Source: Bacteroidia bacterium
GTDB taxonomy: Bacteria > Bacteroidota > Bacteroidia > Bacteroidales > Azobacteroidaceae
Direction: 5' to 3'
Length of the DNA stretch: 64,000 nt
Assembly: GCA_025996895.1 (NCBI GenBank)
Contig: BNTW01000005.1
Span: 1-64,000 of the forward strand
In this document: positions 15,988-24,505 of the stretch, in pieces
Numbering within the stretch: the stretch's first letter is position 1
Layout: every line of letters begins with the position of its first letter
The notes under the pieces: generated by a model
What the model was told of the DNA's origin: nothing
Database searches by the model: none
What the model saw: only the letters and a program-made list of their open reading frames with translations
Program-made: the position numbers and the translations under genes

Positions 15988-17289
15988 TTACTTTGTAAAG
16001 AAACCGGCGTAGGCAATGCCGACGGAAACGGAATTTTCGTTGTTGAACGGACTTTTCAGCAATCCGGCGGAATATTCGGCTTTAATCACGACATCGCTCA
16101 ACGGATAATAATTGATACCGCCGACAACCCGTTGGCGTCCGCACCATTCTTCGTGCTGGATGTCTTTTGCGGTCTTATACATGGAATCGTAATATTCGTA
16201 ACGGCCGAAAAGATAGAACTTTTGTTTTTGACCTTTTTTTGTCAAAGCGAAAAGATCGTAACCGGCTTCAATTCCGGTCGCCAAAACGTCGGACGCGATG
16301 TTGGTACGCGGTGAAATCGACTGCTTGGGCAAATTCCGGTTGTAGATAGACAGAATTTGCGAATCGCCCAAATGTCCGTAATCAAAATAACCCCGCGCAA
16401 TCCAATGATGTGCGTTGTATTCAAAATCAAAACTGCCAATCGAAACCGCTCCTTTCACGTTTTTGTATTTATCGGCATAAGACGGCATGATGCTGTTGGC
16501 AAAACTCTGTCCGTAATAGGCACTGACACCCATGCGCAATCCCTTGACGGAATAATTATCAATACGCAGCGCGCCGGCATATTTGTTTGAGATTTTAAAT
16601 TCGTAGGGTGAAGCCGACGCTTTGCCAATCCAGCGGTCTTTGCCGAACAAATCGGAATCCAAGCCGGGCAGTAACAGTAATTCGTAACACCAATCGGAAA
16701 TGCGCCCCCAAATGCTGATCCCCGTTTCGTGCCACGTGCAGGGTAAAATTGTGCTTTCGCCTTCCGGACGATAAACGGTTAAAAATTGCGTAGGCAAATG
16801 GTTGCCGTTGGTCAAACCGATGGGAACAATGAGGTGTCCCGCGCGAATATTCAACGCTTTGCTGAATGTTTTTTCAATCCAAAACTGTTCCAAAACGACT
16901 TCGCCGCCGCGTTCGATTTCCTGTTCATATTCACCGCCTTCTTCGGCTTCCACTTCGACTGCCGATTCCATACCGCCGTGTTCAAATTCGATTTCGGAAT
17001 TCATTCGCCAGCCGTTGCCGAACTCGTAGCCGACAAAAAAGACAACGTGCGGCAAATCGAAACGCCCATGACTGGGGTCGTTTTTGTAGGATTCGGGACG
17101 CATATACCGAAACGGATTACCGCTGAAAAAGTTGCGGGTGTAATTTGCTTCGCCGTAACCGCCCAATAATAAGCCGGAAGCGAATGCTTTCGGCGGTGCT
17201 TGTATCGTGTCGTTGCTTGATTGTGCTTGAATGTTAGTAATTGAAAATAAAGCAATTACTAAAAGAAATAGAAACCGGTTGAAGTTCAT
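15988..17289 (-). CDS. Outer-membrane porin-like beta-barrel protein
   Basis: About 433 residues, with a signal peptide 'FLFLLVIALFSITNIQAQ' cleaved after Ala. Alternating aromatic/hydrophobic strands continue to the end ('SVSVGIAYAGFFTK'), as in phosphate-selective-type porins. It contains an unusual acidic stretch, 'VEVEAEEGGEYEQEIERGGE', near residue 115, which could bind metal. The start is set at the ATG at 17287-17289, because the longer frame upstream covers the promoter region. First gene of the probable iron operon; a TACTTTTG box at 17327-17334 fits as its promoter. Confidence 0.8.
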   Translation of the reverse strand: MNFNRFLFLLVIALFSITNIQAQSSNDTIQAPPKAFASGLLLGGYGEANYTRNFFSGNPFRYMRPESYKNDPSHGRFDLPHVVFFVGYEFGNGWRMNSEIEFEHGGMESAVEVEAEEGGEYEQEIERGGEVVLEQFWIEKTFSKALNIRAGHLIVPIGLTNGNHLPTQFLTVYRPEGESTILPCTWHETGISIWGRISDWCYELLLLPGLDSDLFGKDRWIGKASASPYEFKISNKYAGALRIDNYSVKGLRMGVSAYYGQSFANSIMPSYADKYKNVKGAVSIGSFDFEYNAHHWIARGYFDYGHLGDSQILSIYNRNLPKQSISPRTNIASDVLATGIEAGYDLFALTKKGQKQKFYLFGRYEYYDSMYKTAKDIQHEEWCGRQRVVGGINYYPLSDVVIKAEYSAGLLKSPFNNENSVSVGIAYAGFFTK

Positions 17290-17326
17290 TTTTTCCTGAT
17301 AATTTTTGTTAAACGAATTTGCTCGA

Positions 17327-17334
17327 CAAAAGTA
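17327..17334 (-). promoter_or_regulatory. -7 promoter box for the porin-imelysin-cytochrome operon
   Basis: Minus-strand TACTTTTG matches TAnnTTTG, 38 bases before the chosen ATG. It supports the shorter start of the porin gene. Confidence 0.5.
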
Positions 17335-17396
17335 CAGGCTTATCAAGAACTGCACAATCCCTATTTGTTGCGATATTTTCGGAATTTACTAACTAC

Positions 17397-20300
17397 TTAT
17401 TGCGATATTTCTTCCAAAATGGCGACGGCTTTCTCGACCGTATCCACTTTTTGAATGCTCACCGCCCGCCGGTTGTTTTTTTCCGACAGGGAGCAGATTT
17501 TGTAATGATCTTTGACAAATTCCAGCAGTTTGTCGAAAGCTTCGCTCTGATAATAAGGTGATTCAGGATTTTGGATTAAGAGCAAATTCATCTGGCCGTT
17601 TTTGAGAACAATTTTGTCGATTCCGAGTTTTTTCGCCATCCGGCGCAGGCGTACGATTTTTATCAATTCTTCGCCCCGTTGCGGAATTTGTCCGAAACGG
17701 TCCAGCAGTTTTTGGCGGAACTGCTCAATTTCTTCTTCGGTTTCCATGCCGTCTAATTCGCGGTAGAGCAAGATACGTTCCGAGTCGTTGGGAATGTACG
17801 AAGCCGGGAAAAGAAGTTCCAAATCGCTTTCGACGTTCGTTTCGGTTACATAATTTTCGCCCGTATCCACTTGATTTTCGTCTTTGTATAAATCGGAAAA
17901 TTCTTCGTTTTTCAACTCCTGAACGGCTTCCGTCAGGATTTTTTGATAGGTTTCGTAACCCAAATCGGCGATAAATCCGCTTTGTTCCGCACCGAGCATG
18001 TTGCCCGCCCCGCGAATATCCAAATCCTGCATGGCAATATGTATTCCGCTGCCCAATTCCGAAAAATTCTCGATGGCTTGCAAGCGGCGGCGTGCTTCAG
18101 GTGTGAGCGAAGCAAGCGGCGGCGCGAGCAGGTAGCAAAAAGCTTTCCGGTTGGAACGTCCCACGCGTCCTCGCAACTGGTGCAAATCGCTTAACCCAAA
18201 ATGGTGGGCATTGTTCACGATAATCGTGTTGGCATTGGGAATATCGATACCGTTTTCGATAATCGCTGTCGAAAGCAGCACGTCATATTCGTAGTTGGTG
18301 AAATCGGTAACAATTTTTTCCAGTTCGTTGGGGTCTAATTGTCCGTGTCCGATAGCCACGCGTGCGTCCGGCACTTCGCGTTTTATCAGATTTTCCAAGT
18401 CTTTCAGGTGCGAAATATGATTATTCACAAAAAAAACCTGACCGTTTCGGCTCATTTCAAAATTAATCGCTTCGCGGATAATGTCGCTTCCGAAACGATG
18501 AACTTCCGTCTGAATCGGATAGCGATTGGGTGGAGGAGTGGAAATATTCGACAAATCGCGTGCGCCCATGAGGCTGAATTGCAGCGTGCGCGGAATGGGC
18601 GTTGCCGTCAGTGTCAGCGTATCAACATTCACTTTTAGTTGTTTCAATTTTTCCTTCACGCTCACGCCAAATTTTTGTTCTTCGTCGATAATCAGCAGTC
18701 CCAAATCCTTAAATATCACATCTTTACTGATAATGCGGTGTGTCCCGATAAGAATATCCAGCTTTTTTTCTTTCAGCTTTTGCAAAATCTCTTTCGATTC
18801 TTTTGCTGTTCGGGCGCGTGAGAGATAATCAACCGTAACCGGAAAATCTGCCAAACGCTCTTTGAATGTATTGTAGTGTTGATAAGCCAGCAGCGTGGTC
18901 GGCACTAACACCGCAACTTGCTTGCCGTCGGTTACGGCTTTGAATGCCGCGCGGATAGCCACTTCTGTTTTTCCGAAACCCACATCCCCACAAACTAACC
19001 TGTCCATCGGACGCCGGTTTTCCATGTCTAATTTGATGTCGTTGGTCGCTTTCAGCTGGTCGGGCGTATCCTCATAAACAAAAGATGCTTCCAATTCTTG
19101 CTGCAAATAAGTGTCGGGCGAAAAGGCAAATCCCTGTTCATCACGCCGTTTGGAATACAGCAAAATCAAATCTTTGGCAATGTCCTTGACTTTCTTTTTG
19201 GTTTTGTCTTTCAGGTTTTCCCACGCGCCGGAGCCCAATTTGTTCAGTCGAGGCGGCTCGTTTTCTTTCCCTTTGTATTTGGAAATTTTATGCAGGTTGT
19301 GAATGCTGACAAAAATAATGTCGTCGTTCAGGAAGGTCAATTTAATCAATTCCTGCATTTTCCCGTTGATGTCCGTGCGTACTAATCCGCCGAATTTGCC
19401 GATTCCGTGGTCGATATGCACCAGAAAATCGCCCAATTTAAACTGTTGCAATTCTTTGAGCGACAGGGCTATTTTCCCCGAACGCGCTTTTTCCGATTTC
19501 AAATTGTATTTGTGATAACGGTCGAAAAGCTGATGGTCGGTAAAAAGGCAAATTCGCAGTGTTTTGTCGATAAATCCTTCGTGAAGCGTGTGCAAAACCG
19601 GCGTGAATTTGATTTTATCGCCCCGGTCGGCAAAAATGGATTCAATCCTCCGGATTTGTTTTTCGTTATTGCTTAAAATATAAATTGAAAAACCTTCTTC
19701 CAATTTTTCCTTAAAAGAGGAAGCAACCAGTTCAAAATTTTTGTGATAAGATAATTGAGGCTCGGTAGAGAAATTGAGAATTGAAAATTGAGAATTGAGA
19801 GTGTTGGAAGGGGCGGGGTTTAAATGGATTTTCCGGTATTTTTTTGTGATTTCGCGAAAAGTTTCTACCGGAGTTAATAACATACGGATTTGATCCAGCG
19901 ACGAAAACGTTTCTTCGTTCGTCAATGTTGGCTCTTCGTTCCAAACCGCCTCGATTTTTTCATACACCCAATTTTCGTTCCGAAACACCAGCATCGTATT
20001 TTCGGGAAGATAGGAAAACAGATTAGTGTCGGCATCGCCCGAATTTCCCGAAATAATGGAAATTTCTGCTAATTTTTCTTTCGATAATTGCGTATCCACC
20101 TCGAAACTACGAATACTTTCCACTTCGTCGCCGAAAAAGTCGATACGAAACGGATATTCGTTTGAAAACGAAAAGACATCGATAATTGAGCCGCGTACAG
20201 CGTATTGTCCCGGCTCATAAACATAATCGACGCGCTCAAATCCGTAGGAATCCAACATATCAGCTACAAAAATACTATCAATTTTTTCATTAACATGAAG

Positions 20301-20807
20301 CAGTAAAGTCTTGTTTTTTAATGAATTAGCAGAAACCACCTTTTCCGCCAACGCCTCCGGATAAGTAATAATCAACTTTGGATTTCTTATCTCATCATTT
20401 GTAATTAGCTGACGCTGAACGTTGTTTCGTAATTGGCTAATGCCGAACGTTGTTTCGTAATTCGTAATTCGTAATTGATTCAGTACTTCTGTCCGCAGGA
20501 TTTCGTCCGCCAAATCTTTTTGCGCATAACGAATGCTCCGCTTAAATTGGGAAGGGAAAAACAGCACATCGGTGTCGTTCAAAATCTGACAGCAGTCGTG
20601 GTAGAAATAACCGGCATCTTCCAAATCGTTCAGAACGCAAAGGACAGGATTTTTCTTCATTTGTGCGAAAACCGAAGCGCATACCAAACTCCCCACCGAT
20701 CCGCTCAATCCCGAAAGGTAGAGATTGGCGTCGGTTGAGGAAAGAATCGCCTTTACGCCAGGGTGTTGAGCGTAAATTTTTTTTAAATCGAAATCTTTCA
20801 ATTCCAT
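17397..20807 (-). CDS. mfd: Transcription-repair coupling factor
   Basis: The 1136-residue Mfd translocase displaces stalled RNA polymerase and recruits UvrA. The RNA-polymerase-interacting region is near residues 450-520 ('FKLGDFLVHIDHGIGKFGGL'). The helicase domains carry 'GDVGFGKTEVAIRAAF' at about 607, 'IIDEEQKFGV' near 705 and 'QLRGRVGRSNRKAFCYLL' near 870, followed by the TRCF C-terminal domain. Two stretches look like foreign in-frame insertions of short repeats: about residues 110-134 (DNA 20404-20477) and 336-346 (DNA 19771-19800). Both lie in the poorly conserved N-terminal half, so function is probably retained. Confidence 0.96.
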   Translation of the reverse strand: MELKDFDLKKIYAQHPGVKAILSSTDANLYLSGLSGSVGSLVCASVFAQMKKNPVLCVLNDLEDAGYFYHDCCQILNDTDVLFFPSQFKRSIRYAQKDLADEILRTEVLNQLRITNYETTFGISQLRNNVQRQLITNDEIRNPKLIITYPEALAEKVVSANSLKNKTLLLHVNEKIDSIFVADMLDSYGFERVDYVYEPGQYAVRGSIIDVFSFSNEYPFRIDFFGDEVESIRSFEVDTQLSKEKLAEISIISGNSGDADTNLFSYLPENTMLVFRNENWVYEKIEAVWNEEPTLTNEETFSSLDQIRMLLTPVETFREITKKYRKIHLNPAPSNTLNSQFSILNFSTEPQLSYHKNFELVASSFKEKLEEGFSIYILSNNEKQIRRIESIFADRGDKIKFTPVLHTLHEGFIDKTLRICLFTDHQLFDRYHKYNLKSEKARSGKIALSLKELQQFKLGDFLVHIDHGIGKFGGLVRTDINGKMQELIKLTFLNDDIIFVSIHNLHKISKYKGKENEPPRLNKLGSGAWENLKDKTKKKVKDIAKDLILLYSKRRDEQGFAFSPDTYLQQELEASFVYEDTPDQLKATNDIKLDMENRRPMDRLVCGDVGFGKTEVAIRAAFKAVTDGKQVAVLVPTTLLAYQHYNTFKERLADFPVTVDYLSRARTAKESKEILQKLKEKKLDILIGTHRIISKDVIFKDLGLLIIDEEQKFGVSVKEKLKQLKVNVDTLTLTATPIPRTLQFSLMGARDLSNISTPPPNRYPIQTEVHRFGSDIIREAINFEMSRNGQVFFVNNHISHLKDLENLIKREVPDARVAIGHGQLDPNELEKIVTDFTNYEYDVLLSTAIIENGIDIPNANTIIVNNAHHFGLSDLHQLRGRVGRSNRKAFCYLLAPPLASLTPEARRRLQAIENFSELGSGIHIAMQDLDIRGAGNMLGAEQSGFIADLGYETYQKILTEAVQELKNEEFSDLYKDENQVDTGENYVTETNVESDLELLFPASYIPNDSERILLYRELDGMETEEEIEQFRQKLLDRFGQIPQRGEELIKIVRLRRMAKKLGIDKIVLKNGQMNLLLIQNPESPYYQSEAFDKLLEFVKDHYKICSLSEKNNRRAVSIQKVDTVEKAVAILEEISQ
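19771..19800. repeat. In-frame AT-rich repeat inside mfd
   Basis: A run of near-tandem 'AATTGAGAATTG' / 'AATTGAAAATTG' units, of the type usually found between genes. In mfd it encodes 'TLNSQFSILNF'. It probably inserted without breaking the frame. Confidence 0.6.
20404..20477. repeat. In-frame tandem repeat inside mfd
   Basis: A 27-base unit ('GAACGTTGTTTCGTAATT' core) occurs at 20408-20434 and 20436-20462 with three mismatches. Three 7-base CGTAATT units follow at 20457-20477. It encodes 'LRITNYETTFGISQLRNNVQ', a sequence style typical of translated intergenic repeats in Bacteroidota. A related piece is at 54093-54116. Confidence 0.7.
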
Positions 20808-20899
20808 AAAAGTTTGTGCAAAAGTAGTGATAAATTAACAAAAAATCCAATTAAATTTAGACATTGTTGTATAATTGATCTGATGGATGTGGAATAAGC

Positions 20900-21910
20900 T
20901 CAACTATCATCTTCACCTTCCCATTTGGCAATGTAAGGATTGTATGTGCATTTTGCCGGTTGAGAATAGATGTCTGAAGGATCTTTAATAAACGCTCTGC
21001 AATCAGTACATATATATCGATATTCACAATCTTTACAAACGGTTATTTCGTCCTTTTTGATTGTCCATAAGCATTGAAATTCTGCCGATTCTACAACTGA
21101 TTTTAATTTTACTTTGTTGATATGACCAAATGTTTGAATCTTGGACAAACAATTTCTTATATTGCCGAAAGAATCAATACATACTTTTTTGTTCAAACAG
21201 GAATTGAAACTGATTGCTTCCGATATTGTTTTCAAATTAAAAGAAAAATGAGCAAATGATATTTTACCACATTGATCGGGTAATATATTTTTTTGTAAAT
21301 TAAATATTATACTGCAATCTGATTCTGTCGTATAAGATTGAAATACAGGACTGTTATAAATATGTATGCTCTTTATGACAGGATATGTGTTTGCTAAAAC
21401 AGAAATTTTCTCATAAGAAAACTCGGATTTGTAAGGCAATATCATTACTAGCGACCGGAAGGGAATCTTATCTGTAATATTTAGTACTGACCGAAGACTT
21501 GAAATAGTTGTTTCACAAAGATAGCGTAATTCTATATTCTCGCATGATAAATGGGATAGTTGTAGAAAAATATTACTATAATTGTGAGAAGATTTGTTTG
21601 AAATCTCTATTATAGCGTTTGTAATGATATGAGGTGAATTATATTTGAGTTCTATCGGAGGAAACGAATGGATATTATCAACAAAAACACCCAAATCATT
21701 ATCAATCAAATAAATAAAATATTGATCTATCACTTCATTTTGCTTGAAATAGTCTTTTATCCAATCAATATTTTTGTTCCGGAATGTGGATAAAATATGA
21801 AATAGTGCATTAGGAATGTAATATATTTTCTCCCTTTGAGTGTCAATAATAAGACTTCTGCAATAACCCTTAACGGGAATACAACACGCATATAAATAAA
21901 AATATTTCAT
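20900..21910 (-). CDS. gwsS: Grasp-with-spasm system SPASM-domain peptide maturase
   Basis: A 336-residue protein. The N-terminus 'YACCIPVKGYCRSLIIDTQR' and the C-terminal cysteine cluster 'CKDCEYRYICTDCRAFI', with 'PAKCTYNPYIAKWEGE' after it, fit the SPASM maturase of grasp-with-spasm RiPP loci (TIGR04193 as I recall it). No CxxxCxxC radical-SAM motif is seen in the N-terminal part, which I believe is normal for this family. It should act on the precursor peptide encoded at 23562-23723 together with an ATP-grasp ligase. Last gene of the locus. The region is AT-rich relative to mfd next to it, consistent with horizontal gain. Confidence 0.82.
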   Translation of the reverse strand: MKYFYLYACCIPVKGYCRSLIIDTQREKIYYIPNALFHILSTFRNKNIDWIKDYFKQNEVIDQYFIYLIDNDLGVFVDNIHSFPPIELKYNSPHIITNAIIEISNKSSHNYSNIFLQLSHLSCENIELRYLCETTISSLRSVLNITDKIPFRSLVMILPYKSEFSYEKISVLANTYPVIKSIHIYNSPVFQSYTTESDCSIIFNLQKNILPDQCGKISFAHFSFNLKTISEAISFNSCLNKKVCIDSFGNIRNCLSKIQTFGHINKVKLKSVVESAEFQCLWTIKKDEITVCKDCEYRYICTDCRAFIKDPSDIYSQPAKCTYNPYIAKWEGEDDS

Positions 21911-22069
21911 TTTTTAGTCAATCAAATTCAAACAATGTGGAAATGTTTTTGTGGAAATGGTAAGTTCTAAAGTTCCTGCTATTGTGCTTCATAGAGCAAT
22001 ATTTTTTTTCAGGCAGTTTATTTACACTTGACTTTGTCTTTTTATAGTGTAATCTTGCAAACATAAAAT

Positions 22070-22327
22070 TCAACGAATATAAATATGCGATTTTTGGAAT
22101 GGTTCGATCTTTTTCATTTTGAATTTTCTATACCAAGCTGCATGAATATCTGGTATGAATATTTTCTGTCTATCAATCAAAAACCACTTTTTTTGTAAAT
22201 TGATTTTTAGAGCTTTCTCTTTAAAATCATTTGAGTTGATTCTTATAAAAGGATATTTGTAAAAATTAAGCCAATCAATGACATAATCGGTTGTTAAATC
22301 TCCGGATCGACTGAGTATTAATATCAT
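22070..22327 (-). pseudogene. gwsG: Truncated ATP-grasp peptide ligase of a grasp-with-spasm system
   Basis: The 85 residues ('MILILSRSGDLTTDYVIDWL', later 'IPDIHAAWYRKFKMKK') match the start of grasp-with-spasm ATP-grasp enzymes, which normally run to about 300-330 residues. The frame ends at a TGA at 22070, and the 159 bases before the maturase gene contain no continuation in any frame, so the whole ATP-binding and catalytic part is gone. I infer a deletion of about 700 bases. It could be a short accessory protein, but a non-functional remnant is more likely. Confidence 0.7.
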
Positions 22328-22333
22328 CGTATT

Positions 22334-23503
22334 TTATTTAACGCAAACTAAATGCTGTTCGACTATATCCCCTTTTAAATCCCTGATTATGAATAAATAA
22401 GATCCTTTAGACAAATTAACCTGAATCGTATCGTCTTCGGACAGTAAGCGGTTGATTACCGGGACAGCTTGTAATTGACAGGCTTGAAATTCCTCTTTTA
22501 TATAAACCGATAACAGCAAAGGATTTTTCTGTTGCAACAATATTTGAATGCTGTCCAGTAATGAAAAAGATATTTTTTTACTGATTAAATCCGGATTCAT
22601 CACAAAATCAGATTCTTTCAAGTTGTTGTAAATGAACACGTCGCATATATGTCTTCGGGTTGTATCCGCATTAATTCCTAATAAATGATTTCCCAATGCA
22701 AAACTAATCGCATCGCCTATCGTTTGCTCTATCGTGAAAGGATCTATTCCGCTTAACTTTTTCAAATAATACGCCATTCGCGGACGGTTGGTTCCATTTT
22801 CTCTTATATGGTCTATTCCAGCCCATACCAGAATTTTAGCGTCTGGTTCCCTTGCTAATGTTTTATCATAAATATTTTTTGCCTGTAAAAATTCTCTATC
22901 GTTATCATAAGAATCATAACTAATTATCTCAAAGCCCAATTGTAGTGCGTGGCGTATAAAATTGGCAAATTGCGGCTCTTTCGTATATATTCCTGTGCTT
23001 TGTATAGGAAATTTGCGGATATTCAAAGAATCTTGATTTTCTGCAACCGCCTCTATTGCTAAATACCTAAAACCCTGTTTATAAAAACACTCCAGCAATA
23101 AATTTCCTAAAAAACGATGTTTAGGTAACCAATGATTTTCATTGATCATTACAATTTGTTTATTTTCGGATTCAGCTTTAATATATTCTAATGCTTCATT
23201 ATCAGAAAACAATAAGTCGGGAATTTTATCGGTGTGTTTATAAATAGTTGAAAGAATAGAATGATAAGAGGTATTATTCCCAACAAAAGAATGGTAAGTT
23301 GCTATTGCTTGCAAATATAGCCACTGCTGATTTTCGTCTGTGTATTTTCCTGACAATGAGTCTAAGGTAATTATTGAAGAAAGATAATTGGCATTATCGC
23401 CTATCGCTTTATCTGCAATGTCAAATGGATTATTATCACTTGCATTACTGTATAATACAAGATTACAAAATATTAAACCAAATGTCATTCGCAAAAATTT
23501 CAT
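22334..23503 (-). CDS. Exported EreA/ChaN-like protein of the RiPP locus
   Basis: A 389-residue protein with a signal peptide ('MTFGLIFCNLVLYSNAS'). The core pattern 'QIVMINENHWLPKHRFLGNL', then 'GFRYLAIEAVAENQD', then 'KILVWAGIDHIRE', recalls the EreA/ChaN/TraB-like superfamily, in which paired Glu and His residues bind metal or haem and some members hydrolyse esters or peptides. It lies between the precursor gene and the truncated ATP-grasp gene (6-base gap), so it belongs to the RiPP locus. A periplasmic role on the finished peptide is an inference. Superfamily membership is moderately sure. Confidence 0.6.
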   Translation of the reverse strand: MKFLRMTFGLIFCNLVLYSNASDNNPFDIADKAIGDNANYLSSIITLDSLSGKYTDENQQWLYLQAIATYHSFVGNNTSYHSILSTIYKHTDKIPDLLFSDNEALEYIKAESENKQIVMINENHWLPKHRFLGNLLLECFYKQGFRYLAIEAVAENQDSLNIRKFPIQSTGIYTKEPQFANFIRHALQLGFEIISYDSYDNDREFLQAKNIYDKTLAREPDAKILVWAGIDHIRENGTNRPRMAYYLKKLSGIDPFTIEQTIGDAISFALGNHLLGINADTTRRHICDVFIYNNLKESDFVMNPDLISKKISFSLLDSIQILLQQKNPLLLSVYIKEEFQACQLQAVPVINRLLSEDDTIQVNLSKGSYLFIIRDLKGDIVEQHLVCVK

Positions 23504-23522
23504 AAGCGGAAAAAATAAAAAA

Positions 23523-23551
23523 GAAGCTGCCTCTAAAATTAAAGCAACTTC
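23523..23551 (-). terminator. Attenuating terminator after the precursor peptide gene
   Basis: On the minus strand GAAGTTGC (23544-23551) pairs with GCAGCTTC (23523-23530, one G-U pair), and a T-rich run follows. It lies between the peptide gene and the 389-residue gene. Such a hairpin would give more precursor transcript than enzyme transcript. Confidence 0.6.
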
Positions 23552-23561
23552 CTTTGATTAT

Positions 23562-23723
23562 TTAAATGTCACTGTCATCGCCATCATCAACACCTTTGGA
23601 AATACAAGTAAAAGTGCTTTCTTCCATTTTTTGTGCTTTACCACCCAACAATTTTGATTGTTGATTCTTGGAAATTTCATTGAATTTTTCACTCTTAATA
23701 TTTTCTAATTCGATTGATTTCAT
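23562..23723 (-). CDS. gwsA: GG-leader precursor peptide (probable graspetide-type RiPP)
   Basis: A 53-residue peptide. The leader 'MKSIELENIKSEKFNEISKN' followed by 'QQSKLLGG' is the GG-motif leader of Bacteroidales natural-product precursors. The core after GG is 'KAQKMEESTFTCISKGVDDG' plus 'DDSDI'. Thr/Ser/Lys donors and a cluster of Asp acceptors fit side-chain crosslinking by an ATP-grasp ligase. It has an ATG at 23721-23723 and heads the minus-strand locus. The product structure is unknown. Confidence 0.8.
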   Translation of the reverse strand: MKSIELENIKSEKFNEISKNQQSKLLGGKAQKMEESTFTCISKGVDDGDDSDI

Positions 23724-24057
23724 ATCTTTAATAATTTTTTTATTGCCCTACTCATATAGCTTTTCGGTAACCGCTTTTTTCTTTCACGCAACCTGCCTGC
23801 CTTTTGCAAACCGGACACGTCCAACTGCCTGAAATTCGTGTCAGGCTTTTGGAAATTTCAAATAATTCGTATCTTTACGACGCCTTCTTGTGTTTTTCAG
23901 TTTATTATTTCTAAATTGCTAAATAGAACTTAATCTCATAGGGAGGTATTTATCTTTTAGACAAGGGGGCGAGCCTCGATAAAAGGGAAAATCAGATGTC
24001 AAATATAGCAATTATTACGAAATAATTAATAGAGCAAAGATAAAGTAGTGGAAGAAA
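23724..24057. other. Intergenic region upstream of the precursor gene
   Basis: No gene seen. A minus-strand TATCTTTG box at 24035-24042 could start a long (about 300-base) leader for the precursor gene. A small hairpin, GCCTGA/TCAGGC, lies near 23833-23853. The rest is AT-rich, with a GC-richer stretch near 23770-23850 and no open frame. Confidence 0.4.
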
Positions 24058-24249
24058 ATGTCCGAACAAAAAGATGTACAAAAAAACGTTTCACAGCAAG
24101 CAGTAGCTGATAATCTGAATATCGATAGACGTACGTATGCTGCATGGGAAGCAGGTGCTCAGGATATTAAAAGTGGATTTATTCCGCAGTTGGCAGATTT
24201 TTTCGGTGTTGAAATAACAGAACTGTTTTATGTGCAACGGATTGACTAA
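24058..24249 (+). CDS. Small XRE-type helix-turn-helix protein, 3' end altered
   Basis: A 63-residue frame: 'NVSQQAVADNLNIDRRTYAA' and 'WEAGAQDIKSGFIPQLADFF' form a helix-turn-helix of the XRE class, ending 'ELFYVQRID'. The last codons lie inside the IS110 remnant read on the other strand (24220-24324), so the original C-terminus was probably replaced when the element inserted. No promoter box was recognised. It may be a decayed regulator. Confidence 0.45.
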   Translation: MSEQKDVQKNVSQQAVADNLNIDRRTYAAWEAGAQDIKSGFIPQLADFFGVEITELFYVQRID

Positions 24250-24434
24250 CTTCATCTCAAATCCCATTTCATACAAAATATCCCATACCGGAACCCAGTA
24301 CGTTGATGTACTTTCCATCGCCACTTTTTTTTATCTTCGCCGACTGCAAGTATTCGCCCAAAGAACGAATCGAAACAGTCGTAGTTGAAAATTCTTTTAC
24401 TGCTGAATAACTTTTCCCGCCGTAAATCGCACAA
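24220..24434 (-). mobile_element. Remnant of an IS110-family transposase gene
   Basis: Two adjacent minus-strand frames give 'YDCFDSFFGRILAVGEDKKK' (24434 to 24324) and then, one frame off, 'VAMESTSTYWVPVWDILYEM' and 'GFEMKLVNPLHIKQ' (to 24220). 'AMEST..YW' with 'LVNP' is typical of the N-terminal (DEDD-type) region of IS110 transposases. Only about 70 codons of roughly 350-400 remain, with a frameshift. No element ends are identified. Confidence 0.75.
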
Positions 24435-24505
24435 AATATAGTATCTTTGTAGTTCCGAAACTGTCAGTTCGGAACTGCGAAAAAATATTTTGAAAAGAAA
24501 ATAAC

